Shown one piece after another: positions 8,352 through 17,500 of a stretch of 64,000 nucleotides of DNA. The translations under genes and the position numbers were made by a program. The stretch comes from an uncultured Lachnospiraceae bacterium (lineage in GTDB: Bacteria > Bacillota > Clostridia > Lachnospirales > Lachnospiraceae): the NCBI GenBank assembly GCA_934317845.1, contig CAKRES010000006.1, forward strand, positions 62,001 through 126,000, in the 5' to 3' direction. Under the pieces are notes generated by a model that worked only from the letters and a program-made list of their open reading frames with translations, did no database searches and was not told the DNA's origin. Every line of letters starts with the position of its first letter. The stretch's first letter is position 1.

Positions 8352-9410
8352 ATGAATATCAGACAATCCGTAACGATCCCTACGATCTTAAAAGTAGGAA
8401 GCGGAATGCTTTCCCATATGGGAGATATTTTAAGAGAAAAACAGATCGAGCATGTGGTTTTATTTTATGGAAATGACCTGATCGCATTGTTTGGAGATAC
8501 GGTAGCTGCTTCACTAAAGCAGGCAGAGATTAAGATATTAGATCAGAAAGAGCTTGACAGTATTCATATGGAAGATGTTGTAAAGCTGGCGTTTGAGATG
8601 GATAACAAAACACAGGCAGTTGTCGGGATCGGTGGTGGAAAGGTCATTGATGCAGCAAAATATGCGGCATTTTTAAGGAAGCTTCCTTTTATCAGTGTGC
8701 CAACCTCCACTTCATCTGATGGTTTTTCAAGCTCCAGTGCTTCCCTGCTTGTATCCGGCAAACGAAGAAGCGTGCCGGCAAAGATTGCCTACGGTATTAT
8801 TGTAGATACGGATGTCATAAAAAGTGCACCGGAGAAATTTATTTATTCCGGCATCGGAGATATGGTATCAAAGATCACTTCACTTTATGACTGGCTTTTT
8901 GAACAGCAAAAGGGTGTCAGCCGGGTAGATGATTTTGCGATGATGATCGCCAAAAAGGCGGTTAACAGCTTTGTGCGTACGCCTTATGAGAGTATCAAAG
9001 ATGATCTGTTCTTAAAGGAACTGGTGGATTCCCTTGCCATGAGCGGAATTGCCAACGAACTTGCAGGAAGCAGCGTTCCGGTGAGCGGAAGTGAGCATCT
9101 GATCTCTCATGCGCTGGATCAGTTTCTTACTCCACCGCAGCTTCATGGAGTACAGGTGGGCATTGCCACGTATATCATGGCGAAGGTGCAGGATCATCGT
9201 TATGTGCGGGTGACAACAGTTTTGGAACAAACCGGATTCTTTGATTATGTAAAGACACTTGGCATGAAAAAGGATGATTTTGCCCGTGCGATCGATCTGG
9301 CTCCACAGATGAAACCACATCGTCACACGTATCTTCACGAGCAAGCATATCGCGAGGAAGCGAAGCGTCTCGTATACGAGGATGCCAGACTGAAAGAGAT
9401 CCTTGTTTAG
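8352..9410 (+). CDS. iron-containing alcohol dehydrogenase family, glycerol-1-phosphate dehydrogenase-like
   Basis: A 352-residue protein of the EgsA/AraM branch of the iron-containing/glycerol dehydrogenase superfamily. It shows the nucleotide-binding GIGGGKVID, the STSSDG motif, and metal-ligand histidines in GSEHLISHALD and near GV..H. This branch reduces dihydroxyacetone phosphate to sn-glycerol 1-phosphate; related members act on glycerol. AGGAG at 8339-8345 sets the ATG at 8352, just after the stop of the previous gene, so the two are probably co-transcribed. The true substrate cannot be told from sequence. The operon ends at the hairpin at 9443. Confidence 0.82.
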   Translation: MNIRQSVTIPTILKVGSGMLSHMGDILREKQIEHVVLFYGNDLIALFGDTVAASLKQAEIKILDQKELDSIHMEDVVKLAFEMDNKTQAVVGIGGGKVIDAAKYAAFLRKLPFISVPTSTSSDGFSSSSASLLVSGKRRSVPAKIAYGIIVDTDVIKSAPEKFIYSGIGDMVSKITSLYDWLFEQQKGVSRVDDFAMMIAKKAVNSFVRTPYESIKDDLFLKELVDSLAMSGIANELAGSSVPVSGSEHLISHALDQFLTPPQLHGVQVGIATYIMAKVQDHRYVRVTTVLEQTGFFDYVKTLGMKKDDFARAIDLAPQMKPHRHTYLHEQAYREEAKRLVYEDARLKEILV

Positions 9411-9442
9411 AAAATGAAGCTATAATTTTTAACTATAAAGAA

Positions 9443-9471
9443 AAGATGGGTAGTAAAAGCCCGTCTTTTTT
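9443..9471 (+). terminator. rho-independent terminator
   Basis: Eight-base stem AAGATGGG / CCCGTCTT (one G-U pair) with a nine-base loop, followed by a run of T. It closes the 6417-9410 gene group. Confidence 0.85.
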
Positions 9472-9481
9472 GATATACTTT

Positions 9482-9502
9482 GTTATAGATGTAGTCTATA
9501 AC
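9482..9502. promoter_or_regulatory. inverted repeat, possible LysR-type operator
   Basis: Perfect eight-base inverted repeat GTTATAGA - N5 - TCTATAAC, about 40 bases upstream of the -10 of the sulfhydrylase gene. A LysR regulator gene lies directly downstream of that enzyme, and LysR sites are often dyads of this type at about -60. The assignment to that regulator is inference. Confidence 0.5.
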
Positions 9503-9514
9503 TAATTAAAACTT

Positions 9515-9537
9515 ATTCCTACTAACACAATAGGAAT
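9515..9537. promoter_or_regulatory. second inverted repeat overlapping the promoter spacer
   Basis: Perfect seven-base inverted repeat ATTCCTA - N9 - TAGGAAT ending nine bases before the TATAAT at 9546. Its position across the -35/spacer region suits a repressor. The half-site resembles those described for Rrf2-family CymR-like cysteine regulators of Firmicutes; that is recall, not a computed match. Confidence 0.45.
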
Positions 9538-9542
9538 TGAAA

Positions 9543-9551
9543 TGCTATAAT
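9543..9551 (+). promoter_or_regulatory. extended -10 promoter of the sulfhydrylase gene
   Basis: TGCTATAAT, an extended -10, 74 bases before the start codon. No clear -35 is seen, which fits a promoter that needs an activator such as the neighbouring LysR protein. Confidence 0.6.
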
Positions 9552-9624
9552 AAGTTCAAGTTAAGGAACCCAACAAACAAAAAAGAAATCAAAAAGTAAT
9601 AGAGAATTAAAGGAGGAACTTATT

Positions 9625-10932
9625 ATGGCAAAGAAGACAAGAGAAGAGAGAAACTTAAAATTTGAAACATTACAGTTACACGTAGGACAGGAACAGCCGG
9701 ATCCGGTTACCGATGCAAGAGCCGTACCGATCTACCAGACATCTTCCTATGTATTCCGCAACAGTGATCATGCTGCAGCAAGATTTGGTCTTGCCGATGC
9801 AGGTAACATTTATGGAAGACTGACAAATCCGACCGAGGATGTATTTGAAAAACGTATCGCTGCGTTAGAGGGTGGTGTTGCTGCTTTAGCAGTTGCCTCC
9901 GGTGCAGCCGCTGTAACCTATTCCATCGAGAATATCGCAAGTGCAGGAGATCATGTTGTGGCAGCAAAGAACATTTACGGTGGTTCTTATAACCTGTTAG
10001 AACATACCCTTGCAACCTATGGTATCGAGACGACTTTCGTAGACATTTTCAACGACGAAGAGATCGAAGCTGCATTCAAAGGCAACACAAAGCTGGTATT
10101 TATTGAGACACTTGGCAATCCAAACTCAGATGTTGTGGACATTGAGCACATTGCAGAGATTGCACATGCACATCAGGTACCGTTGATCGTAGATAATACA
10201 TTTGCAACTCCTTATCTGGTACGTCCGATCGAGTACGGTGCAGATATTGTGGTACATTCTGCAACAAAATTCATCGGTGGACACGGAACAACGATCGGTG
10301 GTGTGATCGTAGATGGCGGTAAGTTTGATTGGGGTGCAACGGACAAATATCCGGGACTTTCCAAGCCAAACCCGAGCTATCATGGTATTACGTTTACCGA
10401 GGCAGTAGGACCAGCTGCATTTGTGACAAAGATACGTGCGATTTTACTTCGTGATACCGGAGCTACGATCTCGCCGATCCACTCCTTCATTTTCCTGCAG
10501 GGATTAGAGACATTATCACTTCGGGTAGAGCGTCACGTAGAAAATGCTTTAAAGGTAGCAAAATACTTAAATGAGCATCCACTGGTAGAAAAAGTGCATC
10601 ACCCATCCGTGACAGATGATCCAAAACAGCAGGCACTTTATAAGAAGTATTTCCCCAATGGCGGTGGTTCTATCTTTACCTTTGAGATCAAGGGTGATGA
10701 CAGAAAGGCAAAGGACTTCATCGATCAGTTAGAGTTATTCTCTCTGCTTGCCAATGTTGCAGACGTGAAATCCTTAGTAATCCATCCGGCATCTACCACA
10801 CATTCCCAGATGACCGAGGAGGAGCTTCTGGATTCCGGCATCAAACCAAACACGATCCGTTTATCGATCGGTACAGAAAATATTGACGATATCATTGAAG
10901 ATCTGGATGAGGCATTTAAAGCGATCCAGTAA
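9625..10932 (+). CDS. metY: O-acetylhomoserine aminocarboxypropyltransferase (sulfhydrylase)
   Basis: A 435-residue PLP enzyme of the Cys/Met metabolism family. It makes homocysteine (or methionine with methanethiol) from O-acetylhomoserine and sulfide in the cytoplasm. The PLP lysine sits in SATKFIGGHGT, and the family fingerprint (QTSSY, YGRLTNPT, ALASGAAA-like, DNTFATPY) is clear. The length of about 430, against about 380 for cystathionine synthase types, and the long insert after GGVIVDGG favour MetY. AAAGGAGG precedes the ATG. The leader holds two inverted repeats and an extended -10. The LysR gene follows after 11 bases and is probably on the same transcript. Confidence 0.93.
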   Translation: MAKKTREERNLKFETLQLHVGQEQPDPVTDARAVPIYQTSSYVFRNSDHAAARFGLADAGNIYGRLTNPTEDVFEKRIAALEGGVAALAVASGAAAVTYSIENIASAGDHVVAAKNIYGGSYNLLEHTLATYGIETTFVDIFNDEEIEAAFKGNTKLVFIETLGNPNSDVVDIEHIAEIAHAHQVPLIVDNTFATPYLVRPIEYGADIVVHSATKFIGGHGTTIGGVIVDGGKFDWGATDKYPGLSKPNPSYHGITFTEAVGPAAFVTKIRAILLRDTGATISPIHSFIFLQGLETLSLRVERHVENALKVAKYLNEHPLVEKVHHPSVTDDPKQQALYKKYFPNGGGSIFTFEIKGDDRKAKDFIDQLELFSLLANVADVKSLVIHPASTTHSQMTEEELLDSGIKPNTIRLSIGTENIDDIIEDLDEAFKAIQ

Positions 10933-10943
10933 GAGGAACAGCT

Positions 10944-11852
10944 ATGACATTACAACAGCTCCGTTATGCGGTATGCATTGCAGAACAAAAATCCATGAAT
11001 AAGGCGGCTGCGCAGCTTTTTATCACGCAGCCGACGCTTTCAAGCACGATCAAGGATCTGGAAGAAGAGATCGGAATCCAACTGTTTGTGCGCTCCAATC
11101 GTGGTGTTTCCATTACGCCGCAGGGAGAAGAATTTTTAGGCTATGCCAGACAGATGGTCGAGCAGTACCGCCTGTTAGAAGACCGCTTTATCAACAAGCA
11201 GGAGAGCAAAAAGCGGTTCAGTGTTTCCATGCAGCATTATACCTTTGCCGTGCAGGCATTCATTGAAATGGCGAAGCAGTTTGATATGGAAGACTACGAA
11301 TTTGCGGTGCATGAAACGAAAACCTATGAAGTGATCGAAAATGTCAAATCGCAGAAAAGTGAGCTGGGTATTCTATATCTGAACGATTTTAATGAAAAGG
11401 CATTAGATAAGATCTTCCGGGATAATGAGCTGGAATTTCACGAGCTGTTTTCGTGCAGCATTTATGTGTATCTTGCGAAAAGCAATCCTCTTTCCAAAAA
11501 GAAGAAGCTGACGTTTGAAGATTTAAGAGATTATCCATGTCTGTCCTTTGATCAGGGACACAACAACTCTTTTTATTTGGCGGAGGAGGTCTTTAGTACC
11601 TATGAGTACAAGCAGATCATCAAGGCAAATGACCGCGCAACGCTGTTGAATCTCATGGTGGGATTAAATGCGTATACCCTATGTTCCGGTATTATCTGCG
11701 AGGAGTTAAACGGAAGTGATTATGATGCCATTCCGCTTGATGTAAAAGATAAGATGCGCATCGGATATATCAAAAAAAAGAAAATGCCGCTTAGTACATT
11801 AGGGCAGAAATATCTAGAAGAACTGAAAAAAATGGAACGTGGTATTTTGTAG
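10944..11852 (+). CDS. LysR-family transcriptional regulator
   Basis: A 302-residue regulator with an N-terminal winged helix (about 1-60, QQLRYAVCIAEQKSMNKAAAQLFITQP) and a C-terminal periplasmic-binding-protein-like effector domain. It starts 11 bases after the sulfhydrylase stop and ends at a strong terminator. The placement suggests it controls sulfur amino acid synthesis, possibly through the dyads at 9482 or 9515, with O-acetylserine or O-acetylhomoserine as a plausible effector. It belongs to the same broad group as CmbR/CysB-like regulators; the exact effector is unknown. Confidence 0.9.
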   Translation: MTLQQLRYAVCIAEQKSMNKAAAQLFITQPTLSSTIKDLEEEIGIQLFVRSNRGVSITPQGEEFLGYARQMVEQYRLLEDRFINKQESKKRFSVSMQHYTFAVQAFIEMAKQFDMEDYEFAVHETKTYEVIENVKSQKSELGILYLNDFNEKALDKIFRDNELEFHELFSCSIYVYLAKSNPLSKKKKLTFEDLRDYPCLSFDQGHNNSFYLAEEVFSTYEYKQIIKANDRATLLNLMVGLNAYTLCSGIICEELNGSDYDAIPLDVKDKMRIGYIKKKKMPLSTLGQKYLEELKKMERGIL

Positions 11853-11863
11853 AAGACGGATTA

Positions 11864-11895
11864 AGCACCTTGGATAGATTTCCAAGGTGCTTTTT
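11864..11895 (+). terminator. rho-independent terminator
   Basis: Perfect ten-base stem AGCACCTTGG / CCAAGGTGCT with an eight-base loop and a T run. It ends the metY-lysR transcript. Confidence 0.92.
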
Positions 11896-11930
11896 GTTTG
11901 ACTTTTTAAGAATTTGATGCTATTCTAAAA

Positions 11931-11950
11931 TTGACTACTGCAATAGTCAA
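11931..11950. promoter_or_regulatory. BlaI-type operator
   Basis: Perfect seven-base inverted repeat TTGACTA - N6 - TAGTCAA that ends six bases before the Shine-Dalgarno of the BlaI-family gene. Position and symmetry fit autorepression, as known for BlaI/MecI/CopY regulators. Confidence 0.7.
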
Positions 11951-11968
11951 AAGTGGGAGGTGATAAAA

Positions 11969-12328
11969 TTGAAACTGTTCACATCCGAATGGAATGTTAT
12001 GAAACTGTTGTGGGAGAAAGGAACGATGCGTGCAAGTGCAATTGCAAAGGAATTAAATCAAAGTATTGGCTGGAACCGTAACACCACATATACCATTATT
12101 AACAAATGCATTGAAAAGAAAGCAATCGAGCGGATCGAACCACATTTTCAGTGCAAGGCAATGGTATCCAGAGAAGAAATTATAAGAGAGGATGCGGCTG
12201 ATATTTTAGAGGAGCGTTTTGATGATTCACTGCCTCTTTTTGTTTCCAGCTTTGCAAGTGGACGAAAGCTTAGCAAAAAAGAAATTGATGAGCTTCGATC
12301 TATACTGGATCAATTAGAGGAACAGTAG
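11969..12328 (+). CDS. BlaI/MecI/CopY-family repressor
   Basis: A winged-helix repressor of 119 residues with the family's N-terminal pattern (LFTSEWNVMKLLWEKG, then RNTTYTIINKCIEKKA) and a C-terminal dimerisation part that is the target of BlaR1-type proteolysis. GGAGGTGA at 11956-11963 favours the TTG at 11969; a GTG at 11960 overlaps that site. Length matches the family. The next gene encodes the matching membrane protease. No beta-lactamase or penicillin-binding protein gene is adjacent, so the regulated target must lie elsewhere. Confidence 0.88.
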   Translation: MKLFTSEWNVMKLLWEKGTMRASAIAKELNQSIGWNRNTTYTIINKCIEKKAIERIEPHFQCKAMVSREEIIREDAADILEERFDDSLPLFVSSFASGRKLSKKEIDELRSILDQLEEQ

Positions 12329-12349
12329 ATAAGGAAAGGAGGGATTCTA

Positions 12350-13387
12350 TTGTACGATTTTTACATAAAAAATCTAATGTTGTCTTCCATTATCATATTA
12401 TTATTACTTTTGTGTCGTAAATCACTTCACAAATATTTGTCAGAAAATGTGGGTTATATATTATGTAAATTGATTATTTTGGAGCTTTTACCTGTTTGGA
12501 TTCCAATATACGTGGCAAATATTTCGTCTCCAATAATGGGAGAGAAACATACAACTGAAATTCTTCCATTCCTTCATGGTACAGGATTCACTGTGCTGAT
12601 CGTGATCGGTATGATATCCTATTGCAGGACGCTTTTGGCCATAAAAAAAATTCAGGTGGAATCTGACAGGGAAATAACGATGGATTGTATTTCTATTGTT
12701 ACTTCTTCACGAATGAAAAAGAAAAGAAACATTACAATAATTTCTTCTAAGGGCGTGAGTGCTCCATTTAGTTTTGGTATTTGGCACCACTATATTGTAA
12801 TACCCTGCTATCTTGCTGAAAATGAGAGGAATTTAACTTGTGTGCTACAGCATGAATTAACGCACATAGATTCAAACGATTGTCTATGGAAAATGATTTC
12901 CTATGTGTTATGTTGTTATTACTGGTTTTTTCCATTTACCTGGTTATTATATTTTTATATGGATCAGGAATGTGAACTTGCCTGTGATGCGAAAACGTTA
13001 CAGAACTTAGGTGATTCCTTCAAAAAGGATTATTTAAAAACCATCCTGTTATGTTGTACAGAAAGTCAAAGATATTCCGTTTCTTCCCTTGTGCAACCAT
13101 TTGGATCTTCCCATGCTTCATTAAAAGAAAGGATGAATGTCATTATGAAAAAACCAAAAAGAAAACTGGAGATCTCTATTCTGCTGATTGTTATGATGTG
13201 TGTGATCTGTTTATTTGGACATCTGCAATTTAAAGCAAAAGCCACGGGTGATCACAAAAACAATGATCGTGTTATAGAGTCGATATCTTCTGATAAAGAT
13301 ATGGAAAGCGATACTATTTCCTATGAGAAAGAAGACCCTGACGATGACAGCACAGTTACTGTGATAAAAAAACAAGCTACGGACTAG
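12350..13387 (+). CDS. BlaR1-like M56 membrane metalloprotease (no penicillin-sensor domain)
   Basis: A 345-residue membrane protein of peptidase family M56, with about four N-terminal helices, the zinc motif H168-E-L-T-H172, a following helix pair and one more helix near 275-295. It starts with TTG behind AAAGGAGGG. Canonical BlaR1/MecR1 have about 250 more residues with an extracellular penicillin-binding domain. Here only about 50 acidic, low-complexity residues follow the last helix. It probably cleaves the adjacent repressor on a signal other than direct acylation. The gene looks more AT-rich than its neighbours, which may mean transfer. Its stop overlaps the convergent AraC gene by four bases. 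Confidence 0.85.
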   Translation: MYDFYIKNLMLSSIIILLLLLCRKSLHKYLSENVGYILCKLIILELLPVWIPIYVANISSPIMGEKHTTEILPFLHGTGFTVLIVIGMISYCRTLLAIKKIQVESDREITMDCISIVTSSRMKKKRNITIISSKGVSAPFSFGIWHHYIVIPCYLAENERNLTCVLQHELTHIDSNDCLWKMISYVLCCYYWFFPFTWLLYFYMDQECELACDAKTLQNLGDSFKKDYLKTILLCCTESQRYSVSSLVQPFGSSHASLKERMNVIMKKPKRKLEISILLIVMMCVICLFGHLQFKAKATGDHKNNDRVIESISSDKDMESDTISYEKEDPDDDSTVTVIKKQATD

Positions 13388-14130
13388 CTTTCCATTTCCG
13401 TAGAGCGGAAGTAGTAAGCTCGGTAATGCATAGGTGTCATACCGGTATGCTTGCGGAAAATTTCCGTAAAATAGCTTTGACTGGAAAATGCCAAAGTGGC
13501 GGAAATTTCAGAAATCGGATAATCAGAATAGGTAAGCATATTTTTGGCAGTATCAATTTTTTTACTGAGAATATACTGGCTGATGCTTACCTTCATTTCT
13601 TTTTTAAAAAGTCGGGATAAATAATTTTCTGATAATCCCACATATTCAGCCAGAATCGGAACACTGATCTTTTGATGCAGATGATCATAAATGTAATCAA
13701 TGCAAAGTGCGATCTGTTTGGAACAAATACTATTCTTAATAAGCTGGCGCATCCGTTTGGTGTAATCCAGACACATAACGGGATGCAGGGCGGAAACATC
13801 TTCAATTCGTTTCATCTGATCCGCTTTTTGGATATAAAAGTCGCTGATACTATATGCTTTAGGAAGTTCCATTCCACCTTCAATACAGTAGCGGGCAACG
13901 ATGGCGGTAGTGATGACAAAATGATATTTAAAATTTTGTAAAGCATTACCGGAAAGCTTCCCTAATCCTTTCTTGTCCATCAGCGGCTCCTTGCAGAGTT
14001 CTTTTACGAGGGCAACATTTCCCTCTTTGATCGCAGAATAAAAACGAAATTCCGGGTCATAGGGAGCATGCAGAATTTCGTTTTCCCGCTGGACATATTC
14101 CTGATAGATCAATTCTTTTTCGTAATTCAT
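13384..14130 (-). CDS. AraC-family transcriptional regulator
   Basis: A 248-residue regulator with a C-terminal double helix-turn-helix AraC domain (about 150-245: SVPILAEYVGLSENYLSRLFK, then ISEISATLAFSSQSYFTEIFR). The N-terminal 140 residues are helical and not a cupin. The start at 14130 is supported by GGAGGCT upstream on the minus strand; the longer reading frame to 14214 adds only a hydrophobic non-conserved stretch. It is divergent from the beta-glucan genes and probably controls them, with the dyad at 14199-14249 as a candidate site. Confidence 0.88.
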   Translation of the reverse strand: MNYEKELIYQEYVQRENEILHAPYDPEFRFYSAIKEGNVALVKELCKEPLMDKKGLGKLSGNALQNFKYHFVITTAIVARYCIEGGMELPKAYSISDFYIQKADQMKRIEDVSALHPVMCLDYTKRMRQLIKNSICSKQIALCIDYIYDHLHQKISVPILAEYVGLSENYLSRLFKKEMKVSISQYILSKKIDTAKNMLTYSDYPISEISATLAFSSQSYFTEIFRKHTGMTPMHYRAYYFRSTEMES

Positions 14131-14198
14131 GAGAGCCTCCTTTTCCTGTAAGTTGAATATAACATAAAAATGATAAAAAAGATAGAAAAACGATATTA

Positions 14199-14249
14199 AA
14201 AAATACGTTATCATGGGACAATTATATCACCATAAGGCAACGTATTTTT
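14199..14249. promoter_or_regulatory. 11-base inverted repeat between AraC and glycosidase genes
   Basis: AAAAATACGTT at 14199-14209 and AACGTATTTTT at 14239-14249 are perfect inverted copies 29 bases apart. A shorter inner pair, ATGG and CCAT, keeps the symmetry. It lies in the shared divergent promoter region and is a good candidate for the AraC protein site or a looped pair of half-sites. Confidence 0.55.
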
Positions 14250-14282
14250 ATTTTATTTCAAGAGAAAAGAAAGGAGGAAAAA

Positions 14283-14511
14283 ATGAAATTAACACGGGGG
14301 ATCAATCTGGGTGGATATCTTTCCCAGTGCGAACATTCTGTTTCGCATTATGAAGCGTTTCTTAGTGAAGGGGACATCAGGAAGATCGCTGATATGGGAT
14401 TTTGAAATTGGATGTGCCGTTTGGTGTTATAAGGAAAAAGATTTTGGATTAATGGGCAGTCATTACGATGCGATTCGTCAGGATCTGCTGAAACTATGGA
14501 ATCATAAATAA
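14283..14511 (+). pseudogene. remnant of a GH5 beta-glucanase gene (internal deletion)
   Basis: A good ribosome site (AAGGAGG, 14271-14277) and ATG open a frame of 40 codons that matches the N-terminus of a GH5 glycosidase (RGINLGGYLSQ...SEGDIRKIADMGF), then TGA at 14403. In the +1 frame the next 36 codons match the C-terminus of the same family (GCAVWCYKEKDFGLM, then YDAIRQDLLKLW), ending at 14511. About 250 codons of the middle, with the catalytic glutamates, are gone. The junction is near 14400. The remnant is not functional as an enzyme and lies 18 bases before the intact GH16 gene. Confidence 0.8.
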
Positions 14512-14529
14512 AAGGAGGAGCAAGAAGAG

Positions 14530-17500
14530 ATGAGAAAAAAACGAATGGTTGCAGTTTTGTTATCTGCAGTTATGGCGGTAGGGCTGTTTGGCTCTATTCC
14601 GGCAACACAAGTATCTGCAGCACAGAATGTAGTGGAGAAGGTAGAAGTAAAAAATGTGGATAAGACACTGGTGCTGAAAAAGGGAAGTAAATTCACATTA
14701 AAAACAGTGGTTACTGTATCCGGCACTGCCAGTAAAAAAGTAACGTATCAGACCAATAATAAAAAAGTGGTAAGTGTAAATAAAAAGGGTACTGTAAAAG
14801 CGTTGAAAAAAGGTACTGCAAAGATCACAGTAAAAAGTGTGAAGAACAGTACAAAAAAATGCGTGTTCCGCGTAGTAGTTGGTACACCGGTTCAAAAAGT
14901 GAAGGTTGAAAAAAACGTAACAGTAAAGGTGGGACAGAGCAGGAAAATAAATGTAGCTGTTACACCGAAAAAGGCAAGCGTAAAAACGGTTTCCTATAAA
15001 AGCAGCAATAAGGCAGTTGCCAAAGTTACATCCAAAGGAAAGGTGACCGGAGTTGCAGCCGGAACTGCTAAAATTACAGTGAGTGCCAAGGATGGAAGCA
15101 AGAAGAAGGCAGTTTGTACTGTAACAGTAGAAGGAACAGAGTCTGCGCAGCCGGCAACGACAACAGCCACTGCTGCAACAACAACAGCCACTGCTGCAAC
15201 AACGCAGCAAACGCCGGAGCAGGCAAAGCCATCCGGGGATGCCAAAAAAGATGAGGATAAGAAGGACGAGGTATCATCGGATGCACAGTTATCTTATGCC
15301 GGTTATAAGGAAGTATGGGAAGATAAGTTTGATGGTGACAAACTTGATGAGAGCAGCTGGAATGTAGAAACGCATGAGCCGGGCTGGGTAAATAACGAAT
15401 TACAGGAGTACACACAATCCGGTAATTATACGATAAGTGATGGAAAACTGACCATTCAGCCGAAAAAAGTAAAAAATGAAGATGGAAGCTATTCTTACAC
15501 TTCTGCCCGTCTGAATACACAGGGGAAAAAAGATTATACTTATGGTTTGTTTGAAGTGGAAGCAAAGGTACCTAGCGGAAAAGGATTTTTACCGGCATTC
15601 TGGCTGATGCCAACAGATGAGAATTTATATGGACAGTGGCCTCGGTGTGGTGAGATTGATGCCATGGAAGTGATGGGACAGGATACCAAAACTGCGTATG
15701 GAACGATCCATTATGGCAATCCACATAAAGAAAATCAGGGAACCTATAAGTTAGAAAATGGAGATTTTTCTACCGATTATCACAAATTTTCCTGTGAATG
15801 GGAACCGGGTAAGATCACCTGGTATATTGATGGAGTAAAGTATTATGAGACCAATGACTGGTATTCCACTACCCAGGGACAGGGAACAGTATCTTATCCT
15901 GCACCATTTGATCAGCCATTTTACATGATCTTAAATCTTGCAGTAGGCGGAAGCTGGGTTGGTTATCCGGAGGAAGATCAGGATATCAACAGCCAGTCTT
16001 ACAGTATTGATTCCGTCCGCGTATATCAGAAGGAAGCCGGATATGATGATAGTAATGTGAAGGCTCCGGAAAAGGAAGAAGTGATCATCAGAAAACCGGA
16101 TAAAAACGGCAACTATGTAAACAATGGTGATTTTTCTGCCCAAGAGGATTTAGGCGATGACACAGACTGGAAATTCTTAACAACATTAGAAGGAGAAGGA
16201 ACAGCATCAATCGCAGAGAAGAAGATTAAGATTGAAACAACCAAAGCAGGAACTCAAGATTACAGTATTCAGTTAGTACAGCCGAACATTCCGGCAGAGC
16301 AGGCAGCCACATATAAGCTCACGTTTGATGCATATGCGGATGCGGAACGAACCATGAAGGTGGACGTATCTTCCCCGGATCGTTCTTTTGTCAGATATTT
16401 AAATGATACTGAGGTAGCATTGACGAAAGAAAAGCAGTCCTACAGCTACACTTACACAATGGAGCAGGAAAATGATGCCAAGTCCCGCCTGGAATTTAAC
16501 CTGGGAAACACAGATTCCACGGCAACGGTTTATATCAGTAATGTACGCATAGAGAAAATAGCCCAGGGTGAAGTAAAGAATGACAAGACCGTGCGGGCAG
16601 ATGGAAACTATATTTATAACGGATCTTTCCAGGAAGGTGAAGGACGTTTAGGAGACTGGACGTGTTCAGGAGATGCCTCCTTTAAAGTAACCGGACTGCA
16701 GGATGGACGACGTCTGCAGGCAAAGGTAGAGAAGGAAGGAGCAACAGTTTCTCAGAGTAAACTGCCATTAACAGCAGGAAAGTATGCATTGTCCATGAAA
16801 GTGCAGGGAGCAAGTGGCAATGCGATAGATGTTACAATCGCAGATAAGAAATACACTTATCCGTTAAAGGATGGCAACAGTACGACGATTACCGAAAAGC
16901 TGGAGCTTACAGAGGAAGACCTTGCAAAGAGCAAAGATTTTAAGATCACATTTGCAAAGGAAGGAACGTACTACGTAGATGACATTCGTCTGGTGGAAGA
17001 TACGCTTATTAAGAACGGTTCTTTCAATGCCGGAACAAGCGGCTTTGAGGTGTTTGTAGATGGAAGTGCTTCCGCAAGCTATGTGGTGGATAGTTTAAGC
17101 GAAGATAACGCAATGGATTTTACAATCAAGAAAAGTGCGGATCAGGAGTGGAAGATCCAGCTGAAGCAGAGTGATGTGGCATTGGAAAACGGAAAATGGT
17201 ATCAGATTTCCTTTGATATTAAAAGTTCGATCGACCGGAGCATCCAGTATGCCATCCAGAGAAATGGTGCGCTGCATAAGAATGCGCAGAATGAGGAGGA
17301 TTGGACACCATATGTGCAGGAGACAAAGAAGCTGACAGCATATGGCAAGGACGGTGCCTACACACATATCAGCAAAGTATTTAAAATGACGGAGGATACC
17401 GATACCCAGTCCGTGTTCAATATTGCATTGGGTGGCGGAGACATTACCGATCAGCATCGTGTCTGTGTGGATAACATTGTATTAGAAGAAACAAAAGAAC

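Noticed and set aside
15161..15202. CRISPR-like direct repeats
   Set aside because: Two adjacent in-frame copies without spacers, coding for a protein linker.
14994..15245. Minus-strand Ala/Val-rich frame opposite the GH16 linker
   Set aside because: It mirrors the Thr/Ala repeat and has no ribosome site; the plus-strand protein is clearly real.
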